64,000 nucleotides of DNA from the NCBI GenBank assembly GCA_025354165.1, contig JANXNI010000083.1, forward strand, positions 1-64,000, given 5' to 3'. This DNA comes from Burkholderiales bacterium (GTDB lineage Bacteria; Pseudomonadota; Gammaproteobacteria; Burkholderiales; Casimicrobiaceae). A program made the position numbers and the translations under genes. This document shows positions 55,418 through 63,954 of this stretch, piece by piece (positions within the stretch are counted from its first letter, which is position 1; every line of letters begins with the position of its first letter). Under the pieces are notes generated by a model that saw only the letters and a list, made by a program, of their open reading frames with translations, did no database searches and was not told the origin of the DNA.

Positions 55418-55446
55418 CGGAGTTTCATGCGGCGCACAGCGACGCG

Positions 55447-56691
55447 TTACTCCGACGACCCACCACCGCCGGAGTCGCCGCCGCCACCGGAATCGCTGCT
55501 GCCGCCCGAGTCGCTGCTGGACGAGCTGCTTGAGCTGCTAGAGGAATCACTTCTGCTCCACGAGTCACTGCCGCTGCTGCCGCGTCCGCTCTTGGCCGGC
55601 AAACGCGGCAGTGCCGGCATGAAAGGCACGCCCATCTGCCCCGAAAAACCGAGCGCACCGAGTGTGGCGAAAAGTCCGCCCGCAATGCCCAGCGCAATGT
55701 GGTCTGCCCGCGCGTAGTAAAGCGCGATGACCGCCGCCGCAACGATCCACGATACCCATGCATAGGGAACACGCGGTTTCCACGTTGACGGCGCTGCGAC
55801 CACCGCGTGTTTGCGTTTGCTGGGGACGACGACGGGCGGTGGATACCCCGCAAACGACACCGCCAGCGCCACTGGCACCAACAGCCAGACCCAGGCCAGC
55901 ATGCCCACCGGATGATTGCCGGCCGCCCAGACATACACGGCGGCGGCGACGGCGCACAACACCACACAGAGCAGCGCACTGAGCACGCGGTTCGGTCGTT
56001 TACTGAACACGCCAAACGCGATAAACATCAGGATCATGTAGATGAAAGCGAGGGCGAAAAGTTTGATCTCAACGGGAGGGATCTCAGCCTCCGGTCGGGC
56101 GCTGCGATCTGGTTTCACGCCAGCGGCGTTGAGCGTCTTCTGAATGGCCTGCGCTGCTGCCGTCGCCGCGCTGACAGCACCACCCTGATCAAGCGCCGGT
56201 CGTACCTGCTCGCCGAGAATGCGCCGTGCCGTCGCATCAGGGATCACGCCTTCGAGCCCATAGCCGACCTGCAACCGGGTCTTGCGGGTCTGGTTGTTCG
56301 GCGCGAGGATCAGCACCAGACCATCGTCGGAGCCCTTGCGGCCCGGCTTCCATGTGGTGAACACGCGTTGGGCGAAGGTTTCGATCGGCTCCGGATCGGT
56401 ATGGTCCACGATCACGGTAAAGAGCTGGGCGCCGGTCGACTGGTTAATCTGCCGCGCCAGACCCACGAGGCGCTCGCGGTCGGCGGCGCTCATGCCGCCC
56501 GTGGTGTCGACCACGTAACCGGCCGCAGCGGGCACCGGCGTTTCGTCGTCGGCGTTAACGGCGACAGACGTCAAGAGTGTGCCAGCCGCCAGCACACAGA
56601 GCGCCAGCGATGCCAGCCATTTGTCCCGGAAGTTTCGTTTTCGCTTCGTGAGCGTCGTGCCAACAACTTGAATGTGCGCAAAAACGGCCAT
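55447..56691 (-). CDS. TPM-domain membrane protein with Ser/Gly-rich tail
   Basis: A 414-residue protein. One helix at about 25-46 serves as signal or anchor. The TPM (TLP18.3/Psb32/MOLO-1) domain is at about 58-185 (GYVVDTTGGMSAADRERLVGLARQINQ, LFTVIVDHTDPEPIETFAQRVFTTW and VGYGLEGVIPDATARRILGE). Five or so helices follow at about 215-345. The last 45 residues are low-complexity Ser and Gly with scattered Asp. This layout is the YgcG type, a family with an unclear envelope role. The start ATG 56691 has a good GAGGGGAACGAGG site before it. Confidence 0.88.
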   Translation of the reverse strand: MAVFAHIQVVGTTLTKRKRNFRDKWLASLALCVLAAGTLLTSVAVNADDETPVPAAAGYVVDTTGGMSAADRERLVGLARQINQSTGAQLFTVIVDHTDPEPIETFAQRVFTTWKPGRKGSDDGLVLILAPNNQTRKTRLQVGYGLEGVIPDATARRILGEQVRPALDQGGAVSAATAAAQAIQKTLNAAGVKPDRSARPEAEIPPVEIKLFALAFIYMILMFIAFGVFSKRPNRVLSALLCVVLCAVAAAVYVWAAGNHPVGMLAWVWLLVPVALAVSFAGYPPPVVVPSKRKHAVVAAPSTWKPRVPYAWVSWIVAAAVIALYYARADHIALGIAGGLFATLGALGFSGQMGVPFMPALPRLPAKSGRGSSGSDSWSRSDSSSSSSSSSSSDSGGSSDSGGGGDSGGGGSSE

Positions 56692-57034
56692 CCTCGTTCC
56701 CCTCTTTTTTCGGTGTGGTCGCCAATTTCCAGGGCAGCGGCAACATCTGCCAACCGCGCGATAAACAGGCGGAGAAAGATGGCGAGCATCGAACACGTCA
56801 CCCGCTCACGTCTGCCTCCGTGTCCGATCAGACGCAATCGGTGCGAACGGTGCGACAGCGTGGCACCCGCGAAGGCACAGCGCACAGTGGCGGTGAGCAG
56901 TTTCGGGTAGCAGCTTTTTCACAAAACAGGCAACAGAGCTGGGCTAAACCTGCTAATTTGCCCTAAGTCGACTTTTAGGATAATTAACAGTCGAGCTCTC
57001 TTCTAGAGGGAATTTCAGCAAAAAGCCATTAGAC
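56692..57034. other. Gap between the TPM gene and the panE-like gene
   Basis: A gap of 343 bp on the minus-strand side of the TPM gene. Positions 56692-56905 should hold the TPM promoter, but no convincing -35/-10 pair was seen. A weak open frame runs through it but lacks coding character. Positions 56909-57029 hold the family A copy A7. Confidence 0.4.
56909..57029. repeat. Family A 120-bp palindromic repeat, copy A7
   Basis: A 121 bp unit ending 5 bases past the panE-like stop codon. Outer arms are AGCAGCTTTTTC at 56909 and a partner near 57012 ending AAAAGCCAT. The inner left arm is TGGGCTAA near 56940, the right inner arm is degraded, and the core is TAAGTCGACTTTTA. Confidence 0.8.
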
Positions 57035-58009
57035 TCAGTACAGTCCACGCGACCGCCCCATCAGTCGCGTCAAACCGAGCATTGCATCGGTAAACGGCGT
57101 GGCAATGCCGACCTTCTGTCCGATCTCCCGAACCGAGGCAACCAGCGCATCCAACTCAATGCCTTTGTGGGCTTCAACGTCTTGCAGCATTGAGGTTTTC
57201 ATCGCACCGAGCTTGCGCGTCACGTCGTGTCGCGCTTCTGTGGTTTGCTCAATCGGAATGCCAATTTTGTTTCCGATGGCTTGCGCCTCGCGCATGACGG
57301 CTGAGCAAAACTCACGCGTAAGTTCATCATCGAGAATTTTGTCGGTGGTCGCGCCCGTAATCGCCGACACCGGATTCATCGTCATGTTGCCCCAAAGCTT
57401 GAACCACACATCGCGCTGAATATCGGCGCTCGATTCGGGCTCGAACCCAGCGTCCGCAAGGGCTTCATGCAACACTTTGAGCCGCACCGAAGCGCCGCCA
57501 CCGGGTTCGCCCATAATCAGACGTTGACCCATTTTGTGGCGGATCACGCCGGGCGCATCGACGCTGCATGCGGCATGTACGACGCAGCCGATGGCGTTGC
57601 TGGCAGGAATGCTGGCCGCGATTTCGCCCGATGGGTCGATGCTCGCGAGCTGCGTTCCGGTCAATGGGCGATCCGAGCGATCAAAGAACCACCACGGCAC
57701 GCCATTCATCGCGGTCAGCACAATAGTGTTCGCGCCGATCAGTGACTTCACCGAGAGCGCAGCGTCACGCAAGCCCGGCGCTTTCACCGCGATGATCAGC
57801 AGGTTGGGCGTTTCCAGATCAGCCGCATCCGTGCTGGCTTTGACCTGCACCGAATGTGTCGTGCCGCCCTCAATGAGTTGCAAGCCGTTGGCCTGAATCG
57901 CACCTAGTGTCGCGCCGCGCGCCAGTACGCTCACCTGATGACCCGCCAGCGCGAGGCGCGCGCCCATCCAGCCACCAATAGCACCTGCGCCTACGATACA
58001 AACCTTCAT
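57035..58009 (-). CDS. 2-dehydropantoate 2-reductase family protein
   Basis: A 324-residue NADPH-dependent reductase of the PanE/ApbA family. The Rossmann motif MKVCIVGAGAIGGWMGARLALAG starts at residue 1. The family's LLIIAVKAPGLRDAA (near 77), TAMNGVPWW (near 105) and catalytic-lysine region VWFKLWGNMTMNPVSAITG (near 208) are present. It may be the pantothenate enzyme or a relative acting on another 2-oxo acid; its place behind the aromatic-degradation operon favours caution. The start at 58009 is the first residue of the Rossmann fold. Confidence 0.85.
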   Translation of the reverse strand: MKVCIVGAGAIGGWMGARLALAGHQVSVLARGATLGAIQANGLQLIEGGTTHSVQVKASTDAADLETPNLLIIAVKAPGLRDAALSVKSLIGANTIVLTAMNGVPWWFFDRSDRPLTGTQLASIDPSGEIAASIPASNAIGCVVHAACSVDAPGVIRHKMGQRLIMGEPGGGASVRLKVLHEALADAGFEPESSADIQRDVWFKLWGNMTMNPVSAITGATTDKILDDELTREFCSAVMREAQAIGNKIGIPIEQTTEARHDVTRKLGAMKTSMLQDVEAHKGIELDALVASVREIGQKVGIATPFTDAMLGLTRLMGRSRGLY

Positions 58010-58120
58010 GTCTTTTCCAATCAAACCCACAAATCACATTTCACTGTGCGAGCGGTTCTACCGCGATAGCGCTCGCCTCTGTCAATCGCGGTGGAACCGC
58101 TCCCACAGCCACACTGCGCG

Positions 58121-58930
58121 TCAAACAAATCGAAATTCAATTATTCTCAACACGTTCCCGTAATCCACGCTGAACTTGTCGCCCACCGCTGCGGCCACAG
58201 GCCGCGTAAATGAGCCCGCCAGCAACAATTCACCTGCCACCAAAGATTCGCCATGCGGCGCAAGCTTATTGGCTAGCCACGCGATGCCAGCCGCCGGATG
58301 TCCAAGCACGCCCGCCGCGAGCCCGGTCTCCTCAACCACACCGTTCTTCTCCATGATCGCCCCGGCCCAGCGCAGATCAATCGCATCGGCGGCGACGCGC
58401 GTTGCACCCAGCACGACACCCGCGTTCGCTGCGTTGTCGGAAATCGTGTCGAACACTTTGCGCGGCACTTTGGTCACACGATCCAGTCGATCAATTCGCG
58501 CGTCAATCAGCTCGATGGCGGGCGCCACGTAATCGGTCGCGGCGAGCACGTCCGCAATAGTCACGTTCGGCCCAGTGAGCCCTGCCTTCAGGACAAAGGC
58601 CAACTCCACTTCCACCATCGGCACGATGTAGCGCGACATCGGAATATCGTCGCCTGCGGCAAACATCATGTCGTCCAGCAGCGCACCAAAATCCGGCTCG
58701 CTGATTTGCGATGCGAGTTGCATGGCACGCGATGTGAGTCCGATTTTGTGGCCGACAATTTTGCGACCTTCGCCGCATTTGATCGCGACCCACGCTTTCT
58801 GAATCGCGTAGCCATCGGCGACCGTCATCTCGGGAAAGCGCTTTGAAAATTGCTCAACCTGAACGCGCGATTTTTCAGCGGCGTTTAACTCGTGCGCAAG
58901 CTGTGTAATTGTTTCTGCTGACAATGCCAT
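58121..58930 (-). CDS. hpaH: 2-oxo-hept-4-ene-1,7-dioate hydratase
   Basis: A 269-residue hydratase of the fumarylacetoacetase-like fold (MhpD/HpaH group). The order of motifs is [37 protein letters not shown] near residue 55, [14 protein letters not shown] near 107, [14 protein letters not shown] near 135 and [16 protein letters not shown] near 160. It adds water to the 2-oxo dienoic acid made from homoprotocatechuate. The start codon shares one base with the stop of the isomerase gene upstream. Confidence 0.92.
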   Translation of the reverse strand: MALSAETITQLAHELNAAEKSRVQVEQFSKRFPEMTVADGYAIQKAWVAIKCGEGRKIVGHKIGLTSRAMQLASQISEPDFGALLDDMMFAAGDDIPMSRYIVPMVEVELAFVLKAGLTGPNVTIADVLAATDYVAPAIELIDARIDRLDRVTKVPRKVFDTISDNAANAGVVLGATRVAADAIDLRWAGAIMEKNGVVEETGLAAGVLGHPAAGIAWLANKLAPHGESLVAGELLLAGSFTRPVAAAVGDKFSVDYGNVLRIIEFRFV

Positions 58931-59883
58931 TAGAAATTCACCTTCGCTGCGTCACGATAATTTTGTTTGAAGTGCTCAGGCACTCGCTCATCAAAACCAA
59001 GCGCGACCCGACGCACTTCGGCGCTGTCCGTTGGTTGATGACCCACAGGATCGGCTAGCGCGGAGGCGCGTGGCACCGGCCCCGCGACAACGCGACTCGA
59101 CAAGCGTCCGAGCCCCGTAATCTCAACTTCCACCAGATCACCGACATCGACCGACCGCGAATGGCAAGGCGTACCGGTGAGGATCACGTCGCCGGGCATG
59201 AGCGTAATGTGTCTCGCAATATCGGCAACCATGTAATGCGGCCCCCAGACCATCTCGTCGCTGATCTTTGCCTCCTGCACGAGCAAACCGTTGCGATAAG
59301 TGCGCAGCGTCTGCTCCAAAATGTTGACGCCGCTCACGATCCCCGGCCCGATGGGCAACATGCCATCCGCACCCTTCACGCGCAGCATCGAACCCTGATC
59401 GGTATCGCGAAAATTCTGTAGCCCCATGTCGAGTGCGGGAGCGAACCCGAGCATGTAATCCCATGCTTCGTCAGGCGTGACATTGCGGCAGACTTTACCG
59501 ATGATCACCGCGTACTCGCCTTCGTAATTGAGGTATTGGCAATCAGCGGGTTTCACCATTTCGCCGCCGTGATGGTTGATCGCGGTCGGTGGTTTGGTGA
59601 AGTACGTAGGCGTGAGCGTCGGCACCGGGTTGTTGCGCGTCTCGATGCCGCGCGAGCTGTACGACAGATGCACGCAAATGATTTTCGTCGGCTGACCGTT
59701 TTCAAATGGCGCGAGATGTTGCACCGTGGCCAATGCGACGGATCGTCCATCATCGAGAAGAATCGTTGACGCGCCCTCGTCAACCGTGCCCCAGTATGCG
59801 CTGCCGCCTGAGAGCACGCGGCGGCGCTCAACGCGCGGGCCCGACAGAATTTTCGGTAACGGATTGGGTGCAGTTACGCTCAT
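58930..59883 (-). CDS. FAH-family isomerase/decarboxylase of the homoprotocatechuate pathway
   Basis: A 317-residue fumarylacetoacetate-hydrolase-fold enzyme. It has [40 protein letters not shown] with the metal-binding Glu residues (about 118-157), MLPIGPGIV near 176, [28 protein letters not shown] near 212 and [11 protein letters not shown] near 252. In the HPA pathway, this fold carries out 5-carboxymethyl-2-hydroxymuconate isomerisation and 5-oxo-pent-3-ene tricarboxylate decarboxylation (HpaG). HpaG of E. coli is a tandem duplicated protein; here there is a single copy. Confidence 0.82.
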   Translation of the reverse strand: MSVTAPNPLPKILSGPRVERRRVLSGGSAYWGTVDEGASTILLDDGRSVALATVQHLAPFENGQPTKIICVHLSYSSRGIETRNNPVPTLTPTYFTKPPTAINHHGGEMVKPADCQYLNYEGEYAVIIGKVCRNVTPDEAWDYMLGFAPALDMGLQNFRDTDQGSMLRVKGADGMLPIGPGIVSGVNILEQTLRTYRNGLLVQEAKISDEMVWGPHYMVADIARHITLMPGDVILTGTPCHSRSVDVGDLVEVEITGLGRLSSRVVAGPVPRASALADPVGHQPTDSAEVRRVALGFDERVPEHFKQNYRDAAKVNF

Positions 59884-60758
59884 ACTTTGTCCTGCGTCGG
59901 TTCAATATCAAACCACATGTGAATATTTCCGGTGCCGCGTGCGTTCTCGTAATCGGAGAGTGTCGTGCCCGCCGCGCTGCAATCTCGCGCGCCCAATGCG
60001 CCGATCATTTGTAGGTAATGCCCACCAAATCCTTCCCACGGAATTTTGCGGAATTTGCTGTCCCATTGATCAAGAATAGACGCGTGATTTCCCGCCTGCA
60101 TGAGGGCGATGGCTTCCTTGTCCAGTGCGATATTTTCCGGGCGCGAGACGTTCGTCTCGTGATAAATGCGCGGATGTTTTTGCACCCAGTCGATCTGGTT
60201 GAATTTATGACTCAAGGCGCCGGATGCGAGCAATACAACACGCTGATCGCTACGGGCAATCGCTTCGGCAATCACGCTGCCTGATTCGATGAAATGATGC
60301 GGCTGGCAGTTCTGGCAATTGCTCACAGAAACGACACGCTCACCTCTGGCCAATTTGTTCGCCACGTTGATCGTTGCATAGTGCTTTGGCAGGTCATGGT
60401 CGTACACCGCTTTCGACATCACGCCGCGTTCGACAGCAACCGATTCGATGAGCGCCGCCAGCTCAGGATTGCCCTGATAGTTGTAAGCCTGCCCGTAGAG
60501 ATACCACGGCATTTCATCCGAGATATAGCTGCCGCGATGCACGCGACCGCCGTCGATCAAGTGAAATCCGGTGGTGAACCAGTGCGTGTCGAAGATGACC
60601 AAAGTGTCCGGTTTAACGGCATCAATTTTTGCGCGCAGACGGTCGTAACCGGGGATCAAATCCGAGTCCGTACCGTCGCCCATCTTGATGCGGAATTCAT
60701 CGCTTTGGAAGAGACCAGGGTGATGCGACACCAAGGCCGCGCCGACTATTTTTCCCAT
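59880..60758 (-). CDS. hpaD: 3,4-dihydroxyphenylacetate 2,3-dioxygenase
   Basis: A 292-residue extradiol ring-cleavage dioxygenase of class III (LigB-type). It has AALVSHHPGLF at residue 8 with the first metal-binding histidine, DTLVIFDTHWFTTGFHLIDGG near 52, YDHDLPKHYATINVANKL near 120, and the C-terminal GGHYLQMIGALGARD. It opens the ring of homoprotocatechuate between carbons 2 and 3. The stop overlaps the isomerase start by 4 bp. Confidence 0.92.
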   Translation of the reverse strand: MGKIVGAALVSHHPGLFQSDEFRIKMGDGTDSDLIPGYDRLRAKIDAVKPDTLVIFDTHWFTTGFHLIDGGRVHRGSYISDEMPWYLYGQAYNYQGNPELAALIESVAVERGVMSKAVYDHDLPKHYATINVANKLARGERVVSVSNCQNCQPHHFIESGSVIAEAIARSDQRVVLLASGALSHKFNQIDWVQKHPRIYHETNVSRPENIALDKEAIALMQAGNHASILDQWDSKFRKIPWEGFGGHYLQMIGALGARDCSAAGTTLSDYENARGTGNIHMWFDIEPTQDKV

Positions 60759-60786
60759 TCCTATCTTTCGTTGCCGTGGGCTTTAT

Positions 60787-60823
60787 CCCCTCTCCCCTTG
60801 CGGGAGAGGGCTAGGGTGAGGGG
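60787..60823. repeat. Family C GC-rich REP-like hairpin, first of a pair
   Basis: The standard 37 bp unit (CCCTCTCCCC, loop, GGGAGAGGG, then CTAGGGTGAGGGG) lies 28 bp upstream of hpaD, between hpaD and hpaE. A second, inverted unit follows at 60866. Confidence 0.9.
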
Positions 60824-60865
60824 TATCGTGGAATGGAGATCAGCGATGATTCTGACTGCCACCGC

Positions 60866-60902
60866 GCCCTCACCCCAAACCTCCCCCGCGAGGGGAGAGT
60901 GG
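60866..60902. repeat. Family C repeat, inverted and diverged second copy
   Basis: CCCTCACCCCAAACCTCCCCCGC, GAGGGGAGAG forms the opposite-strand version of the unit with several changes. With the copy at 60787 it can fold into a long hairpin across 60787-60902, like a composite REP structure. Confidence 0.75.
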
Positions 60903-60943
60903 GCCCTTAACTGCGACCATTCTTGCGGAATCAACCATCATTT

Positions 60944-62419
60944 CTACCGATGCGAAAAACTCGGAACGAAAGGCTTCTTCGGCACTACGACATCCTTGAT
61001 GTCGCAGAAAAACTCAAAGCTCCAGTCGCCACCCTCACGCCCATTGCCCGAGCGCTTGCAACCACCAAACGGAGCCGCCAGATCACGAATGCCAAAACTG
61101 TTGACCCAGATAAAGCCCGTGCGCACCTGCTCGGCAATTCCCTTTGCATGAGCCTCAGCGCCGTAACAAACGCCGCCAAGACCATAGTCCGTGCCATTGG
61201 CCATTGCGATCACTTCGGCGTCACTCAAAAAAGTCTGCAAAGTGAGTACAGGCCCGAAGACTTCGTTCTGCACGATCTCGGAATCCTGCGCAACATCGGT
61301 CAACATCGTCGGCTGAAAGTACAGCGCGCCGTACGGATGCGGCTCACCGCCCCACAGCACATTAGCGCCTGCCGCTTTCGCTCGCGCAACATAAGCTTTG
61401 ATGCGTTCGTGCTGACGCGGATGAATTACCGGCCCGACTTCTGTCGCGGGCTCGCGCGGGTCGCCGACCGTAAGCTTTTCGACCACGCTCTTCATGCTGG
61501 CAACGAATGCGTCGCGAACGCGCGCATGCACGAGAAAACGCGTCCCGGCAAGACACACCTGCGTCGCGTTGCGATACATCAGCGCGCCGCATGCAGCCGC
61601 CGCATCAACATCAGCATCTTCGAGCACGATGAATGGTGATTTGCCGCCAAGCTCAAGACTGCAAGGTACGAGATTCTGAGCGGCAGCGCCTGCAATCAAT
61701 TTCGCAGTAGGCACCGAACCCGTGAAGGAAATCCTCGCCAGCCTTGGATCAGCGACCAGCGCCGCGCCCGTTACTACGCCGCTGCCCTGAACGACGTTCA
61801 CCACGCCCGGCGGCAAGCCCGCCGCATGCGCGCACTCGGCGAGTAGCGAGCAGGTCAGCGGTGCCCACTCCGGCGGCTTGATCACCACCGTGTTGCCCGA
61901 CGCCAGCGCGGGGCCGAGCTTCCACGTCGTCAGCATCAGCGGCGCGTTCCACGGCGTAATGATGGCGCACACGCCCGCTGGATCGTGCTTCACATAATGC
62001 GTCGCCTGCTCGGTGACGATCATGTGATCTTGCAGCGTCAATGCGTGATCAGCGAAGTATGTGAGATTGAGCATCGCGCGCGGAGCCACGCCATGCTGCA
62101 TGCGCGAGAGCAATACGCCTGCGTCGTTCGACTCCACTTCGCAGAAGGCGTCTTTACGCTTACCGATTTCTGCGGCGAAAGCATGCAGGTAGTCTCGCCG
62201 CACCGCCGCAGTTAGCTGCGACCACGCGGGAAACGCGGCGCTCGCGGCGGTCACAGCGCTCGCCACCTGCTCCGGCGACGCTTGTGCGATTTTGCCCAGA
62301 ACACGCTGATCAATCGGCGAGAAAAGGTCGAACGTTTCCGCCGAAGCGATGCGTTCGCCGTTGATGTAGTGCAGCGGCGAAACAGCATGTCCCGCGATGT
62401 TGAGCGTAGCTGCGTTCAT
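60944..62419 (-). CDS. hpaE: 5-carboxymethyl-2-hydroxymuconate semialdehyde dehydrogenase (HpaE-type)
   Basis: A 491-residue aldehyde dehydrogenase. It has the NAD site ITPWNAPLMLTTWKLGPALASGNTVVIKPPEWAPL (near residue 155), FTGSVPTAKLIAGAAAQ, the catalytic Glu in LELGGKSPFIVLEDAD (near 258) and the catalytic Cys in NATQVCLAGTRFLVHARV (near 291). The end GCKRSGNGREGGDWSFEFFCD is typical. Next to hpaD it is best read as the dehydrogenase after ring cleavage. It overlaps the FAD oxidase by 4 bp. Confidence 0.88.
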   Translation of the reverse strand: MNAATLNIAGHAVSPLHYINGERIASAETFDLFSPIDQRVLGKIAQASPEQVASAVTAASAAFPAWSQLTAAVRRDYLHAFAAEIGKRKDAFCEVESNDAGVLLSRMQHGVAPRAMLNLTYFADHALTLQDHMIVTEQATHYVKHDPAGVCAIITPWNAPLMLTTWKLGPALASGNTVVIKPPEWAPLTCSLLAECAHAAGLPPGVVNVVQGSGVVTGAALVADPRLARISFTGSVPTAKLIAGAAAQNLVPCSLELGGKSPFIVLEDADVDAAAACGALMYRNATQVCLAGTRFLVHARVRDAFVASMKSVVEKLTVGDPREPATEVGPVIHPRQHERIKAYVARAKAAGANVLWGGEPHPYGALYFQPTMLTDVAQDSEIVQNEVFGPVLTLQTFLSDAEVIAMANGTDYGLGGVCYGAEAHAKGIAEQVRTGFIWVNSFGIRDLAAPFGGCKRSGNGREGGDWSFEFFCDIKDVVVPKKPFVPSFSHR

Positions 62420-63855
62420 AGCGGCAACCCCTTGCCCGGATTCATGATTCCCTGCGGATCCAGCGCCTGCTTGATCGCGCGCATCATGTTGAGTTCCACG
62501 GGGGATTTGTAGCGCGCGGCCTCGCCGCGACGCAGCACACCCAGTCCATGCTCCGCCGATACCGAGCCACCGTGCGCATGCACCGCATCATGCGTGATGC
62601 GGTTAATCGCGCCTTCAATCGTCGCGAAATCCTCGCCCGCCGTACCCTTCGGTGGCGACACGTTGTAATGCAAATTACCGTCACCCAAATGCCCAAAAAC
62701 AATCATCCGTACGCCGGGAAAGTGCCGCGCGATTTCGGCGTTGGTGCTGGTCACAAAATCTGCGGTTCGCGAAATCGGCACGGCGATGTCGTGCTTGATG
62801 TTTTTGCCCGCACGCTGCTGCGCCTCGGTCATGTGGTCGCGCAGACTCCAGAACTCGGCCGACTGCGTGAGATTCGCAGCAATCGCAGCATCGGTGACGA
62901 GGCCAGATTCGAATGCCGATTCAAGCAGCGTTTCCAGCGCGGCGCGGCCATTCGCTTCGCTTTCGCCATCGGAGAGTTCGATCAACACGGCATGCGTGTC
63001 GCGCGTCGAAAGCGGCCAGCGGAGCTGCGGCAACTGCTCGCCAAGCAACTCGATGCAAGGCGGCGTGAGCACCTCGAACGCCGTGAGGCTCGCACCCAAT
63101 TTGTTCTGCGCCAACGCCAGGAGTCGCAGCCCTTCGTGCAAATCTTTCACTGCCGCCCACGCCGTGATTTTGGCGGCAGGCAACGGAAACACTTTCAGCG
63201 TCGCCGCGGTGATCACGCCGAGCGTGCCCTCTGCGCCGATGAACAGATCGCGCAAATCGTAGCCCGTGTTGTCCTTGCGCAAACCGCGCAATCCGTTCCA
63301 GATTTCACCCTGCGCGGTCACCACTTCAAGGCCCAGACACAGCTCACGTGCGTTGCCGTAGCGCAGCACCGCAACGCCGCCCGCGTTGGAGGACAGATTG
63401 CCGCCTATCATGCATGAGCCTTCCGCGCCAAGCGACAGCGGAAATAGCTTGCCTTTCTCGCGCGCCAGCTCCTGTATCGTCTGCAAAATGCATCCCGCTT
63501 CGACTGTGATCGTGTTATTAGGCAGGTCTATTTCGCGCACCCGATTCATGCGCGCCAGCGACAGCACCAGCGCCTGCCCGGATTCGTCCGGCACCGATGC
63601 GCCCGACATGCCCGTGTTGCCACCCTGCGGCACAATCGGCACGTTATTCGCGACACACCAGCGAACCACTGCGGCCACGTCCTCAGTCGTATCCGGCTGT
63701 GCGACCGCAACGGCCTTGCCGAACCAGCGCTTCCGCCAGTCGGTGGTGAACGGCTGCATGTCAACAGGATCAGTGATGAGGCGACCGGCGAAGGACGACG
63801 CGAGGGCTTTTAGAGAATTCACGAGGCAGGGATGAGCGCGATGCAGAGCCCACAT
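62416..63855 (-). CDS. FAD-linked oxidase, GlcD/D-lactate dehydrogenase type
   Basis: A 479-residue flavoprotein of the PCMH-type FAD family. The FAD domain has PIVPQGGNTGMSGASVPDESG (about 73-94) and GAEGSCMIGGNLSSNAGGVAVLRYG (about 142-167), then IGAEGTLGVITAATLKVFP. The C-terminal FAD-oxidase domain has VFGHLGDGNLHYNV near residue 385 and GGSVSAEHGLGVLRRGEAARYKSPVELNMMRAIKQALDPQGIMNPGKGL. It oxidises a 2-hydroxy acid such as D-lactate, glycolate or a 2-hydroxyglutarate-like acid. The start may be ATG 63855 or GTG 63822. It overlaps hpaE by 4 bp and so belongs to the hpa-type operon. Confidence 0.87.
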   Translation of the reverse strand: MWALHRAHPCLVNSLKALASSFAGRLITDPVDMQPFTTDWRKRWFGKAVAVAQPDTTEDVAAVVRWCVANNVPIVPQGGNTGMSGASVPDESGQALVLSLARMNRVREIDLPNNTITVEAGCILQTIQELAREKGKLFPLSLGAEGSCMIGGNLSSNAGGVAVLRYGNARELCLGLEVVTAQGEIWNGLRGLRKDNTGYDLRDLFIGAEGTLGVITAATLKVFPLPAAKITAWAAVKDLHEGLRLLALAQNKLGASLTAFEVLTPPCIELLGEQLPQLRWPLSTRDTHAVLIELSDGESEANGRAALETLLESAFESGLVTDAAIAANLTQSAEFWSLRDHMTEAQQRAGKNIKHDIAVPISRTADFVTSTNAEIARHFPGVRMIVFGHLGDGNLHYNVSPPKGTAGEDFATIEGAINRITHDAVHAHGGSVSAEHGLGVLRRGEAARYKSPVELNMMRAIKQALDPQGIMNPGKGLPL

Positions 63856-63954
63856 TATCGGCTACCGGCGCGGCCAATGTCGGCTGCCGATTCGCTGGTC
63901 GCGCATGCGCCGGGTAAACTGGTCGAATCCGATTCGCACGCTCATTCGATTGCT

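Noticed and set aside
55447-55580. Ser/Gly-rich tail of the TPM protein as a sequencing artefact or a mobile repeat
   Set aside because: YgcG-type TPM proteins often end in such Gly/Ser-rich tails, and the frame continues cleanly to a stop codon.
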